A stretch of DNA of 64,000 bases from Andrena cerasifolii. Taxonomy: Eukaryota; Arthropoda; Insecta; Hymenoptera; Andrenidae. Where the stretch lies: positions 23,341,001-23,405,000 of the forward strand of contig NC_135119.1 in assembly GCF_050908995.1 (NCBI RefSeq), in the 5' to 3' direction. Every line of letters begins with the position of its first letter. Position 1 is the first letter of the stretch. A program made the position numbers and the translations under genes. Positions 22,900 to 34,177 of this stretch are shown piece by piece. The notes beneath the pieces were generated by a model, which made no database searches, was not told where the DNA came from, and was given only the letters and a program-made list of their open reading frames with translations.

Positions 22900-23454
22900 C
22901 GAAGGGTAAGGGGAAAAATAGGGAATGTCAGGAAACAGCGTTATCGAGAAAATTACATTTTAATACGTTAGTCCATCAGTAAAGAAACAAGGTTCAATGA
23001 ATTTAATTTTCTTGTTTTACCTTGAAGACAGAAGCTTATGCTTAGGCAAAGAGTGTGTTCCTGCTTTTAGCCAGTCTACCAAATTTTTAAGGTTATCCTA
23101 CTGGGGTACCGTAAACTGGGGTGATTTTCCCCCCTTTTTTTACTCTGACTGAAAAATTACCATACGATTGAATTCGCTATTGTTCTTTTCGTTTGACCTT
23201 GGAGAAATTATTGCTATCGATTACAAAACACCGTATGTTCTAATTACTTCACAATAAAATAAAATAAAGTTTTTTTTCCAAAAACTGGGCAATGTCACCC
23301 CGGCGCAAGGAAAGTCACCCCAGTTTACGGTACTCGAATTTTATAACCCTTTGTAATTCAACAATTCTACAGTCCCAGTTGCCACCAACAAAACATGCTA
23401 TAAATCGCAAAATCGCAAAAAAATAAACATTCCCTTTTCTCCCCTTACCCTTCG
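22900..23454. mobile_element. TA-target MITE carrying a nested MITE
   Basis: The ends are cgaagggtaaggggaaaaat and the complement ending ctccccttacccttcg. TA flanks each side (22,898-22,899; 23,455-23,456). A second element with its own inverted ends and TA sites sits inside it (23,109-23,330), so this copy was hit by a later insertion. Confidence 0.75.
23109..23330. mobile_element. Nested MITE with TA target site
   Basis: The left end ccgtaaactggggtgatttt pairs with the right end aaagtcaccccagtttacgg. TA flanks both ends (23,107-23,108; 23,331-23,332). It is 222 bp, noncoding, and inserted into the element at 22,900-23,454. Confidence 0.8.
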
Positions 23455-23456
23455 TA

Positions 23457-25064
23457 TCCGAAAAACATCGAATAATGCACTGATGGTACAATAAACGCTA
23501 CCGCAAAATAAATTCCAGCTTCCTCTAAATCCTGCCCAAAACGATCATTCATCCAAAGAAATTATTTACCAGCCGTACCGAAGTTTCGCACACTCGCACA
23601 ACTGGCCCGCGGTTCTTTTATTTATCAAGAGCCGCCTTTGTTTATAAAAACAGGGCACGGTACAATAGACGGGAGCACGGCTACTACGGTGGCCTATTTC
23701 CAGGCCAGCAATGTCGACGGATTCATTCATGCCGGGATCCTTTTGTGAGCGTCGAGCTTTCAAACGATTCCGCGCAGTGGACCGGCCGATGGAAGTACTT
23801 CGTGTGCAACTCTGAACGCGACGATCGTAAAAGTCAAAGGTTTCGGGCGCCTGAATTTTCGCCTGGCCTATTTCGCGTTTTTTACCATTCCCAGAATACC
23901 CCTAAATTTCAGTTTGTCGCGATAATCTGCTTGGGATTTTTGTTTCTCCTTTAGGTACTATCTGAACCCTGTGCGGGCTAATATCCCTTCGGTGGCCAGT
24001 ATCGATCGGCCCTGGTGAACTACACGGGCTTTCAGAGTTGTCGAGTATCATGGGCATTTTCGTTGATTCGATTTTGTGGAGACGCCTCGTTGGAATGGCA
24101 GTGGATGTAACGGGGAAGCCGGGCTCGATCGAAAGGGCCACCGCAACGCAGGCTACGCGGAAATTCTATGGCGACCTAGTTCGCGAATAGTGACGTCGAT
24201 GAGACCATTCAACCAGCAGTTCACCCAGGAACACCGTGCCGCCCCCACCGCCGCGAAACTGGGTCATCCTCGTATAATGCATCCCTTTCAGCATCCTTGG
24301 ACGTCGTAAAAATAGTCTGAGCTCGCTGAACGCGATCGCCTTGATGGAAAGAGAGAAAAAACAACAACCGTGAGTAATCGTAAGGCTGAGAAGAGTACCG
24401 TTCGCTGCTGAGACTTACGAGACGCGTTTGTGATCGGACTCGGTGCTCTAAGACCTTATCAGAGAGATCAAAAGGTTCTTGGGGGGGCCATCGGGGTCAA
24501 ACAATTAACGGTGCTGATAATCTGGGCCAGTTATCGGTGAAGATTCTTTTCGTATTTCAGGATTACAGGCTCCTCGATTAGCGTAATGCTTGTGCAAGCT
24601 TCGATATTGAATGTTGACGAGTGTTAGATATTTGACGTAGGTATGCGATTCAATTAGATTACATGCATTCGCGTTTCAGAGGGTTTAATTACTGTCGCTG
24701 GATAATTTCGAAATCTATATTAATTTATGGTAACGAGTAATCTGTTCTGTCGAGGATTAGTAGTTAATTAATTTGAGAAACGTGACAGGTTTTCACGGTT
24801 TCATTTTCAACTCGAACACAAAGTAGAAATCTGTAGGTGTGTTGAAAGTTTTAATCACAAATACACGATGTGTTCGTAAGGCATTATTGGGTGATTAATG
24901 TACACGCGTTACGATTGTTACGAAAGTCGTTTCTTCGACTGATAGTTCCGTCATTACTGTTCCTGATAATTATATCGCACTGAAAATTATTCAGATAGAA
25001 GTACAGTTATTAAAAAGTCGTGCCTTTCATTTTGCACGTTAAGAGCCTCGCGAAAACATGTGAC
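23457..25064. other. No gene seen
   Basis: Moderately GC-rich to 24,480, then AT-rich. Frames of 65-79 codons overlap on both strands and are not recognised. Confidence 0.5.
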
Positions 25065-25068
25065 TAAA

Positions 25069-25730
25069 GGGGACTAGGCAGTCGAAAGATCGATTTTCTT
25101 TATTGCATTTTCCGAAAGTACTTTCTTTTCTGAATACAATGCCGCTTGGTTTTTAGAAACTTTAAACGCGTTTTTCTCGAATATTTTTTTCTCCTCATTT
25201 TTTCCTGATTGCGAGCGAATTGAGGTTCAAATCGACTTGGAAAAAATTACAGGATGTGTAGAACATGTGCCATTTCGGCGCAAACCTCTGATATGGTCCG
25301 TAAAAATTCGAGATTTTCATAAAAAAATTAAGAAGCCACCGGATTTTGGTAGCGCACCTTCATTGTTTGTGTGCTTCGCCGGTGACTTCTTAATTTTTTT
25401 ATGAAAGTCTCGAATTTTTACGGACCATATCAGAGGGTTGCGCCGAAATGACACATGTTCTACACATCCTGTAATTTTTTCCAAGTCGATCTGAACCTCA
25501 ATTCGTTCACAATCACGAAAAAAACGAAGAGAAAAAATATTCGAGAAAAACGCATTTAAAGTTTCTGGGCAAAGGCGACGCTATATGTTGCCGCTTGACG
25601 TTTTTAGCTGTCAAATCTACAATTTTGCGAATTTTACTATAAATCAAGCGGCCTTTTATTGAGAAAAGATAGTACAATTTCAATAAAAAAATACAAAAGA
25701 AAAAATCAATTTTTCGACTGCCTAGTCCCC
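25069..25730. mobile_element. TTAA-type foldback MITE, family G
   Basis: The left end ggggactaggcagtcgaaag pairs with tttcgactgcctagtcccc at the right. The right flank is TTAA and the left flank TAAA (one mismatch). The arms are about 270 bp and share tcttaatttttttatgaaa near the centre and acatgtgccatttcggcgca. It belongs to the same broad GGGG/TTAA class as 15,720, 19,998 and 35,395 but has a different sequence. Confidence 0.75.
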
Positions 25731-25734
25731 TTAA

Positions 25735-27780
25735 ACCTTCAAACATGAAGTGTAATGATCTTGGAAGCAGCAACGGAGTGCCTACGTTCGAAGGGAACCA
25801 TCAATCCGTAGACTAAAAATAGGAGAAAGAAAAGAAGGTGGCTTCCAATCAATCCGAATTAAAACTGTCCACCTAATCTCATCCCTCTAAGAATCACCCT
25901 CTGCGGTTGCAACGTGTAGAATCATCTCCTTCAAAAATGCTCCAACAATTCCCACCCTTTTAAAAGACAGAGCTTCAAAGAATTCCATTTTCGGAGAGAA
26001 CTTTCCTGCACTTCAAGCCGTTTGCACGAAGTGCGAAAAGTTCGAAGTTGGGGATGAATTTCCCGGCGATATGCGTCGCAACGAATCTTCGAGGCTTGGG
26101 TGGACAGGCACGAACGAATGTTTGGCTTCTATTCTCGTAACCCTCGTCCTTCGGACCCCTTTTCCGCAGGAAAGGAAAGAGGTCGTACATTTCCGGCTTA
26201 CGGTGGCTCGAGACGATTCTCAAAGGACGAACCGGTGCCTCGCCCCCTTTTACAACGGCATACATACACACGGCCATGAATAAAACTCGCGGATATACGA
26301 GCCGCTTCAATTCTTCGCGGCACTGTGTCTCGACCCGCTGACACTGCACGCACGCTTCCCCACTCGTTAGAAACGTTGAAAATCATCATTCCCTACGGTA
26401 CAGAAGATAACGTACCATCTTCAAAATAACAGTGACGGGAACACGCGCAATTTCCGAAATCGTAATTTTAATCGAATGCAGAATCTCAGTGAAACAAAAA
26501 ATGAAGCGTGTCGTAGAATCGTTGGCTTGCAAAAAATTAGGGATCGCAGGAAAAATCTAATTTGCATCCCCTTTCTTTTTTATTATAATATATAATTCGA
26601 GAATTATGTCAGCGTGTAAGGAAATTAATATTCGACAAGTGTATCTGTAATGGACACAAGGATAATTTAAACTATCGTTTTTACGAATAATACTTATAAA
26701 GATATTTATACAATTAAACTAAGAATATTGGAGATCCAACTGTTTTAACTTGACTCCGTGACTGACACTGGTGGCTTTTGGTATAGTAATGCCGTAGGAT
26801 AAGGGACTGTGATGAGTTTTAAAGGTTTCTGAATGTGAGAGAGGGGGTGACGGGGTAGGGCAGAATTGCAGGATTTTGGATAGGCGGCGCATTGGCTAAG
26901 ATAACGATGGGTAGCAGGGATGACGCGGTATTTACATTTACGCAGCATTTGGGTAATTAGTGCGAATCGTACTTACAGAGAAAGTCTGAGAAAAACGATA
27001 AGAAAGGGTCAGTACATTACGTATCTACACCAACAGTTTTTAATCCGCTCGATAGATTTAGAATTTTCGCTTCTTTCTTTTCCCCGCGGCAATTCACGCC
27101 TTTCCAGACTTCCCCGTAATCGAGTGTCACATGTACTCGGAAATGGAGCCGAATCTAATTATAATTCATCGTCGCGTTTGTGAAGGCCCTGGAAGGGATT
27201 GTCGATTCGACGCGAATGTGGGTGAACAAAGGAAGCTGGCTTTGAATGAATCAGAAGAAGAGTCGAACGTGTCCACGTCACAGGATATGCAACCGACACC
27301 TGCCTCCTTCTCTGTGATTAATTCGTAGCTAAAGCCCACGCCTTCCTGCCCCTTTTCCTTTTTCCACTTCCGTCTGTCCAACATCTGTCCCCGCGATTTC
27401 TCTCCCCACCGTTCAAGAGACGACGCGGGCGTCGTATTTCAGATCGCGGGGGACGTCGCAGTATCTATTCTTACCGCGTTGCATTAACCCCTGTAATCTT
27501 CTAACTCCTGCCTGTCGCGGACTGACAATGAGTCCGGCGAAAAGTAGCTGCATAAGCTTTTTATAACACCAACGTGCACCGTGCTTGCCAGACTGGTAGC
27601 TTTCAGCAGTCGTAAATAATATAGACAACTCTATTCTTCGGTTGCTTGGATTCTGTAAATAATCTCTTATCAGCGACATTCGGACAAAAACGACGCACCA
27701 ATTGTCAATTCCATGCAGAAAGCGACAGAGTGTCCTTTCTTTGGATTCCTATCTACAGCTGGTTGCTTGAAGAATTCTAA
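25735..27780. other. No gene seen
   Basis: Mixed composition. Overlapping frames on both strands (124 codons minus at 25,975-26,349; 87 plus at 26,920-27,183) have no recognisable product and do not chain by splice sites. Confidence 0.5.
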
Positions 27781-27825
27781 ATCCCTTTACAATCTCGAAT
27801 GCGAAAATAAACGAACAATCTCCTG

Positions 27826-28105
27826 CTACAATTTCCGTAGGTGGATAAACATCTCAGTGTACTAGTTATATGAATCAAGTCAATGGCCAAATATACAGGT
27901 AAACGCTCCGCTCGCGAGTTACGTAGGTGGACGAACGTATTATCCCTTTGCTAATCAAGTAATTCGCCTTATCTGTTACACAACTGAATAAGCGTTCCAC
28001 TTGCAACTTACATGGCTGGATAAACATCTCCCCGCTGGTTGCGTAACTAAACAAATATTTTCCTCCGCCAGTTACGCAAGGGGACGAGCATTCTATTCAG
28101 TCGGT
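27826..28105. repeat. Degenerate repeat around a gttacgtaggtggac motif
   Basis: The module ccgtaggtggataaac / gagttacgtaggtggacgaa / aacttacatggctggataaa / ggttgcgtaactaaac / cagttacgcaaggggacga recurs about every 35-90 bp, often preceded by a cgytcc...cgc block. The units are too diverged for a consensus by eye. The function is unknown. Confidence 0.4.
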
Positions 28106-28788
28106 CGAGGATAGAGTCGTCAAAGCCCACGTTATCGCGACGATTCGATAAAACGAAGGGCAAGTGTGCCGTTTTCAAGGGCCAGCATAGTGGCGCCGCG
28201 GGGTACCCGGTGTGTAACAGTGCGGCGTATCAGGGGTTGCATGAATCGGAGGGAGGGGGATGCTCGAGATGCGGCTCGTGGGCTGCGTTTCCTCGAACGG
28301 GGAATACATATCGTTTCCACGATCCGATCGTGGGAGAAGGGGTGAGCTGGCCCGGTGACCTAGTTTATTCCCGGGGGTTGAATGAACGGCACTGAACGCG
28401 ATGACGTCATTCCCGACCTCATTTCCGGTTCCCCGGCACAGCCAGCTATCCCAGCTCCGTCCCGTTGACCCGAAATTTCTCGTGAATCGAAGGACGCTCG
28501 TTCATCCCGAGCCATTCTAGCCGGCCATGAATGAATTTTCCGCATGCACGTTGCACGCTGCCCCGGGGAAAAAAACGCTGCGAGCCTCGGGGAATCGGCC
28601 ATCGCATGCTGCTCCGTGCAGATGGAACGGTGGCCGCGTATAAACAATTCGCGCTCTACTCTGCCTTTTTAGACGCTTTGTTTAAATGCACGAGCTCGTG
28701 GGTCCAGCGTACGATGGGGTAGGGCAGATGTCTGTTCGCGGAATTTTAGGGTGAGATTTTGGGAGGCGAGAACCTCGCGCGAAAAGGG
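28106..28788. other. No gene seen
   Basis: CpG-rich with short overlapping frames (up to 95 codons, minus). No domain is recognised. Confidence 0.45.
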
Positions 28789-28996
28789 GTGGATTTTTCT
28801 TTTACGTTGTTGGGGTGGATTTTTCTTTTACGTTGTTGGGGTGGATTTTTCTTTTACGTTGTTGGGGTGGATTTTTCTTTTACGTTGTTGGGGTGGATTT
28901 TTCTTTTACGTTGTTGGGGTGGATTTTTCTTTTACGTTGTTGGGGTGGATTTTTCTTTTACGTTGTTGGGGTGGATTTTTCTTTTACGTTGTTGGG
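28789..28996. repeat. 26-bp minisatellite, 8 identical copies
   Basis: The unit gtggatttttcttttacgtt plus gttggg starts at 28789, 28815, 28841, 28867, 28893, 28919, 28945 and 28971 with no visible mismatch. Because 26 is not a multiple of 3 and the unit has no stop in any plus frame, all three frames stay open and cycle WIFLLRCWG, GFFFYVVGV, DFSFTLLG. Open frames of 82-108 codons here are therefore artefacts of the repeat. It ends about 13 bp before the MITE at 29,010. Confidence 0.95.
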
Positions 28997-29009
28997 GTGG
29001 AGGTTGATA

Positions 29010-29403
29010 CTGCACTCCCCAGTTAAACTGTCCTATCTAGCATTTTTTCATTTTTCCAGATATGTTGAAATATTTGTTCCACGCGTCTTTTACCTTTTAA
29101 GTAAAGTTAGAAAACTCTACGTGCTTCGTAAAAGTTTATAAACAGTGTAATGTATTTAACCTAACTTATTTCCAAATGGTTATAATATCCTATCTAAAAC
29201 AATTAATCAATTGGTACGGTAATAATACGTCACCTACCGGTACACCTATTACAAAAAATTATATTAGGCTGTTACGAAATAATGACAACATGTTTTAATT
29301 TAAATGAAGGAAAATAAGGACGGTACGAAGTAAATGATAAAACTTCAGTTTTCTCGGTTGTTTCAAAATGTTAGATAGGACATTTTAACTAAAGAGGGCA
29401 GGA
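29010..29403. mobile_element. Degraded TA-target MITE
   Basis: The inverted blocks agttaaactgtcctatctag (29,021) and ttagataggacattttaact (29,371) sit near the two ends. The outer bases ctgcactcccc and gggcagga are weaker complements. TA occurs at both edges. 29,404-29,770 beyond it shows nothing recognisable. Confidence 0.6.
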
Positions 29404-29770
29404 TAGTGGACTCGGAACTTTGGAGGGAAGTTGCTTGACAAACAGGTGGCTGCTAATTCAGCGTCGCGTTTTTACAGGAATAATACCAATTTCGCTGCAA
29501 TGCGTGCACGCAGTTGGTGCGTTACGTTTACAGGATTGGAATATTCGTTTTGACTGGGAGAATGAACGTACTTACATGTGTGAATTTTAGAGTTAGTTTC
29601 GTTTAACAGAGGTAACAGGGGATGGGAAACCTGTTTCAATTTTTCATTGCCCGTAAATTTCACTGCATTGGCGTCATTATGTGGATCGACCTCCTAAAAA
29701 TTCATGATCTGTTGTAAAAATTTTACTACACCGCTATGAAAGCTTATTTATCGCCATGTATCCAACCAGG

Positions 29771-30945
29771 CACTAAAGGGGGTCGTACAGTTTCACATAA
29801 GGTTCTCATCGACTGAAATCCACTTGTATTCAATTACGTACTGATCAAATGCATCCACTGTGACCCACAAATCAGGCCTTTTTTAGCCTCTTTTTGGTCC
29901 CACGATTTTGGAACGGAATTTTGTGCCAAATGATACCTTATTATGAGACATCAATCACAACAAACTTTCGAGTTGAGATGACAATTACTTAGTTTCTGGG
30001 ATATGGAAGGTCAAAGAAGTGGAAATTCGTTAACGCGTCAACCCATACGTTTCGATGTACGAACTTCTACGTCAGTCCGATAATTTAAACAATTTTTTCC
30101 AGGCGTTTTGATGACTGCTAACAACGAATTTGAACTTTGATTTTCAAAATTCACGAAAAAAGAAATAAAAATCAAGAAATATAAATGTCTGTGTAGTGGG
30201 TGTTTTTTTTAAATATATCGTCCACCATATTGAATCGGCCATTATGAGTTTTACTGACTACTAACAATAAATTTGAATTTAGATTTTCAAAATTCACGAA
30301 AAAAGAAATAAAAATTAAGAAATATAAATATCTGTGTACATAGTTGGTGATTTTTTTAATATATCGCCCACCACGTTGAATCGGTCATTGTGAACTTTGA
30401 AAATCTATGTTCAAATTCATTGTTAGCTGTCAGCAAAACTTACAATGGCCGATGCAATATGGTGGACGATATTAAAAAAACACAGTCATTTATATTTCAT
30501 GATTTTGATTTTTTTTTCTCGCGAATTTTGAAAATCTAAGTTCAAATTCGTTGTTAGCAAAACTCCTGGAAATAATTGTTTAACCTTTAGAGGGCCGGGC
30601 TGGACACTATAGTAGCCACCTAAGAATTTGGATATTTTGCCGGCCATTTTGGTGGTATATATACACAATTTTTAAGTAAATAAAATTTACAATTTCAATG
30701 TAAAAATCCCGGCCCTCTAAAGCTTAACGAATTTTCACTTCTTTGACCTCCCATATCTCAGAAACTATTTGTCACCTGAACTTGAAAATTTCGTGTGATT
30801 GATGTCTCATCATAAGGTATCGTATCGCATAAAATTCAATTCCAAAATCGTGGGACCAAAAAGAGGCTATTTTTGGGTCTCTCTTTATACACGACTCGAT
30901 AGTTTATATGTTGAGACTTATATGAAAAAAAAATCCTCCCAATTG
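29771..30945. mobile_element. Large foldback element with internal duplication
   Basis: The arms include tttttggtcccacgattttg (left, 29,891) and caaaatcgtgggaccaaaaa (right). Their extensions carry tgagacatcaatcaca and ggtcaaagaagtggaaattc with complements on the right. Inside, a block of about 180 bp (aaattcacgaaaaaagaaat...) is present twice in direct order and again inverted. The outer limits are approximate, judged from tttcacataagg versus cttatatgaaa. Noncoding. Confidence 0.65.
30586..30721. mobile_element. Small MITE nested in the foldback element
   Basis: tttagagggccggg at the left and cccggccctctaaa at the right form perfect 14-bp inverted ends of a 136-bp insert. It interrupts the right arm of the larger foldback. 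Confidence 0.65.
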
Positions 30946-32060
30946 TTTCTCACCCTTTATTAACCAAAATACAATTATTCACGACTGAGCTCTAGATGAA
31001 AATACAAGGAACAAACTAATCTATCTCCTATCCACATTGCTGTCTGCGATTCTGTCCGCTTCTCAAGGAAATGCACAAGTGAAAAATGGTGATACGGAGG
31101 AAAAGCTCGACGCTGTCGGGGCTCATCATTTTTGAAGGGTCTCACTTTCATAGTGTTGCCTCTCGACAGAAGGTTTACATTGTAACGCGATGCCCATTGT
31201 CCTCGGGGATCACTTTCCTCTACAAGATTTACAACCGCGGTGCTGAAATTGAACGAAACCTCTCTCAGACTCGTAGCAACTGCTGCGGACTGAAATTCGC
31301 GAAAATATCCATACTCGTACGATTCTGATTTGCCACATACGCCCCTGGGAAAAATACAAAAATTATCCTATATTCGCGTACTCCACGGTACATTGCCCAA
31401 CGCCTCGTCAAATGTGATAAGAAGCAACAAACTGATTCGTAAGAATTCTGATTAACAAATATTTCATACTTGAACAGAGATAGGACCAGCAAGAACAGTA
31501 ACAAAGGAATCAAATTTAAATGGCTATTCTGAGAAAAATCAATTTATTTACTTCGCGAGGGTGAAGGGTGAAAACACCCCTAGCACAGCCCTGATCTTCC
31601 AAGTCCATTGAAGGTGTTGGTGTCAGCCAGGCTTTTGAAGCTTCGCTTGTTAACGAAGTCGATTGTCCAGTGAAATATACACCATGAATCGCGTGTATAC
31701 CTGCTGCAGCCACCTTTTCATCCCATGGCGGTACAGGTGTCGTTTCAGGTACCAAGTCCACAAATCACGAGCGTGCCAAATCGAGCCAAAAGCTTTCTCT
31801 ACCAGGGACAGGTCTGCCCGGCTCGGCATTGTTGCTCCTCGGAAGAAGAATCGTCCGAAAAGAAGCACCCCCCGAACATTTTCGAGGTCGGATGAACCGT
31901 ACGATTTTCACGGGACTCGAGGTGCAACCGATACGCGTGACGAAAATACCTTTTCCAGCTTTCCAGCTGCACCACCTGTGATCTTACCTGCCTCACGAAA
32001 TTCTACAAGATCCAAAGGTCCATCGTCCATCTTCGGAAAGAAATGTATTTTCAGACAAAC
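30946..32060. other. No supported gene; one candidate exon
   Basis: A minus-strand frame (31,516-31,761) encodes 81 residues containing PPWDEKVAAAGIHAIHGVYF and ending in a stop. Its composition is less biased than the chance frames around it, but I recognise no family and no adjacent exon. A 141-codon plus frame (31,663-32,088) overlaps it. Confidence 0.3.
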
Positions 32061-32068
32061 CTTAGAAA

Positions 32069-33841
32069 CAGAGTTGGGCAAAATGTAATCAAATTACAAA
32101 TTACGATTAAAATGTAATTGTGTAATTGACTACACATTATTTTCTGTAATCGTTAACTTAGGTAGTTGGCCACAATTTTGTCAACTACCTAAATGATTAC
32201 AGAAAATAATGTGTAGTCAATTACACAATTACATTTTAATCGTAATTTGTAATTTGTAATCGTAATTTTAATCGTTAACTTAGGTAGTTGGCCACAATTT
32301 TGTCAACTACCTAAATGATTACAGAAAATAATGTGTAGTCAATTACACAATTAAATTTTAATCGTAATTTGTAATTTGTAATCGTAATTTTAATCGTTAA
32401 CTTAGGTAGTTGGCCACAATTTTGTCAACTACCTAAATGATTACAGAAAATAATGTGTAGTCAATTACACAATTACATTTTAATCGTAATTTGTAATTTC
32501 TAATCGTAATTTTAATCGTTAACTTAGGTAGTTGGCCACAATTTTGTCAACTACCTAAATGATTACAGAAAATAATGTGTAGTCAATTACACAATTACAT
32601 TTTAATCGTAATTTGTAATTTGTAATCGTAATTTTAATCGTTAACTTAGGTAGTTGGCCACAATTTTGTCAACTACCTAAATGATTACAGAAAATAAGGT
32701 GTAGTCAATTACACAATTACATTTTAATCGTAATTTGTAATTTGTAATCGTAATTTTAATCGTTAACTTAGGTAGTTGGCCACAATTTTGTCAACTACCT
32801 AAATGATTACAGAAAATAATGTGTAGTCAATTACACAATTACATTTTAATCGTAATTTGTAATCGTAATTTTAATCGTTAACTTAGGTAGTTGGCCACAA
32901 TTTTGTCAACTACCTAAATGATTACAGAAAATAAGGTGTAGTCAATTACACAATTACATTTTAATCGTAATTTGTAATTTGTAATCGTAATTTTAATCGT
33001 TAACTTAGGTAGTTGGCCACAATTTTGTCAACTACCTAAATGATTACAGAAAATAATGTGTAGTCAATTACACAATTACATTTTAATCGTAATTTGTAAT
33101 CGTAATTTTAATCGTTAATTTAGGTAGTTGGCCACAATTTTGTCAACTACCTAAATGATTACAGAAAATAATGTGTAGTCAATTACACAATTACATTTTA
33201 ATCGTAATTTGTAATTTATAATCGTAATTTTAATCGTTAACTTAGGTAGTTGGCCACAATTTTGTCAACTACCTAAATGATTACAGAAAATAATGTCTAG
33301 TCAATTACACAATTACATTTTAATCGTAATTTGTAATCGTAATTTTAATCGTTAATTTAGGTAGTTGGCCACAATTTTGTCAACTACCTAAATGATTACA
33401 GAAAATAATGTGTAGTCAATTACACAATTACATTTTAATCGTAATTTGTAATTTATAATCGTAATTTTAATCGTTAACTTAGGTAGTTGGCCACAATTTT
33501 GTCAACTACCTAAATGATTACAGAAAATAATGTCTAGTCAATTACACAATTACATTTTAATCGTAATTTGTAATTTGTACTCGTAATTTTAATCGTTAAC
33601 TTAGGTAGTTGGCCACAATTTTGTCAACTACCTAAATGATTGCAGAAAATAATGTGTAGTCAATTACACAATTACATTTTAATCGTAATTTGTAATTTGT
33701 AATCGTAATTTTAATCGTTAACTTAGGTAGTTGGCCACAATTTTGTCAACTACCTAAATGATTACAGAAAATAATGTGTAGTCAATTACACAATTACATT
33801 TAATCGTAATTTGTAATTAGATTAAATTTTGCCCAACTCTG
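32069..33841. mobile_element. hAT-like foldback element expanded into a satellite
   Basis: The ends are cagagttgggcaaaatgtaa and the complement ending attttgcccaactctg, a hAT-type terminus. The first about 90 bp (through gactacacattattttctgt) and the last about 90 bp are inverted copies. The flanking 8-mers cttagaaa and ttcagaag match at 5 of 8, so the target duplication is only tentative. The whole interior is a 14-copy tandem array (separate entry). No coding capacity. Confidence 0.8.
32154..33775. repeat. 122/115-bp tandem array, 14 copies
   Basis: The core ggtagttggccacaattttg starts at 32161, 32283, 32405, 32527, 32649, 32771, 32886, 33008, 33123, 33245, 33360, 33482, 33604 and 33726. 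Spacing is 122 bp, or 115 bp where one taatttg unit is lost (three times, twice of them alternating). Each unit contains the palindrome ttaggtagttg / caactacctaa around acaattttgt. Copies differ by a few substitutions (tgtgtag/tgtctag, aataatg/aataagg). Confidence 0.95.
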
Positions 33842-34088
33842 TTCAGAAGCAATTAAGAATTTTCTATACAAAATCGACTAAGTAGTGCTCCCGTTATTTC
33901 CCCAAACTAAAAAAGATGCCATTTTTGAATTGTTCCCACCAACCTAACGCTTTATCAGAATTTACAATCCTCGATCGCAAATTAAATAGACACTGGGATT
34001 TCGTCTCGTTGCGTTTGTTCTCCAAGCTATTAGCTCGTGAGTAGGCGCTCGCGAGCATTCGGCGAATAATGTCGGCGCACGGCACCAA

Positions 34089-34096
34089 TATATAAA
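34089..34096 (+). promoter_or_regulatory. Possible TATA box of the dehydrogenase gene
   Basis: TATATAAA lies 82-89 bp upstream of the chosen start codon in a stretch without other coding signal. The position suits a TATA element with a short 5' leader. No initiator or transcript evidence is visible. Confidence 0.3.
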
Positions 34097-34177
34097 CATG
34101 AATCTCGCAATAGGGATATAAATGTTAGATAACTGGCCAACGCGGTTTAGTACGGCCGTGTGTCTGCGACAGGCACG

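Noticed and set aside
28751..29141. Three overlapping ORFs encoding hydrophobic WIFLLRCWG/FFFYVVGV repeats
   Set aside because: They are produced by a stop-free 26-bp tandem repeat read in three frames, not by a gene.
32154..33775. CRISPR-like regular array
   Set aside because: The whole 122-bp unit is repeated with no unique spacers, inside a eukaryotic transposon-like element, so it is a satellite.
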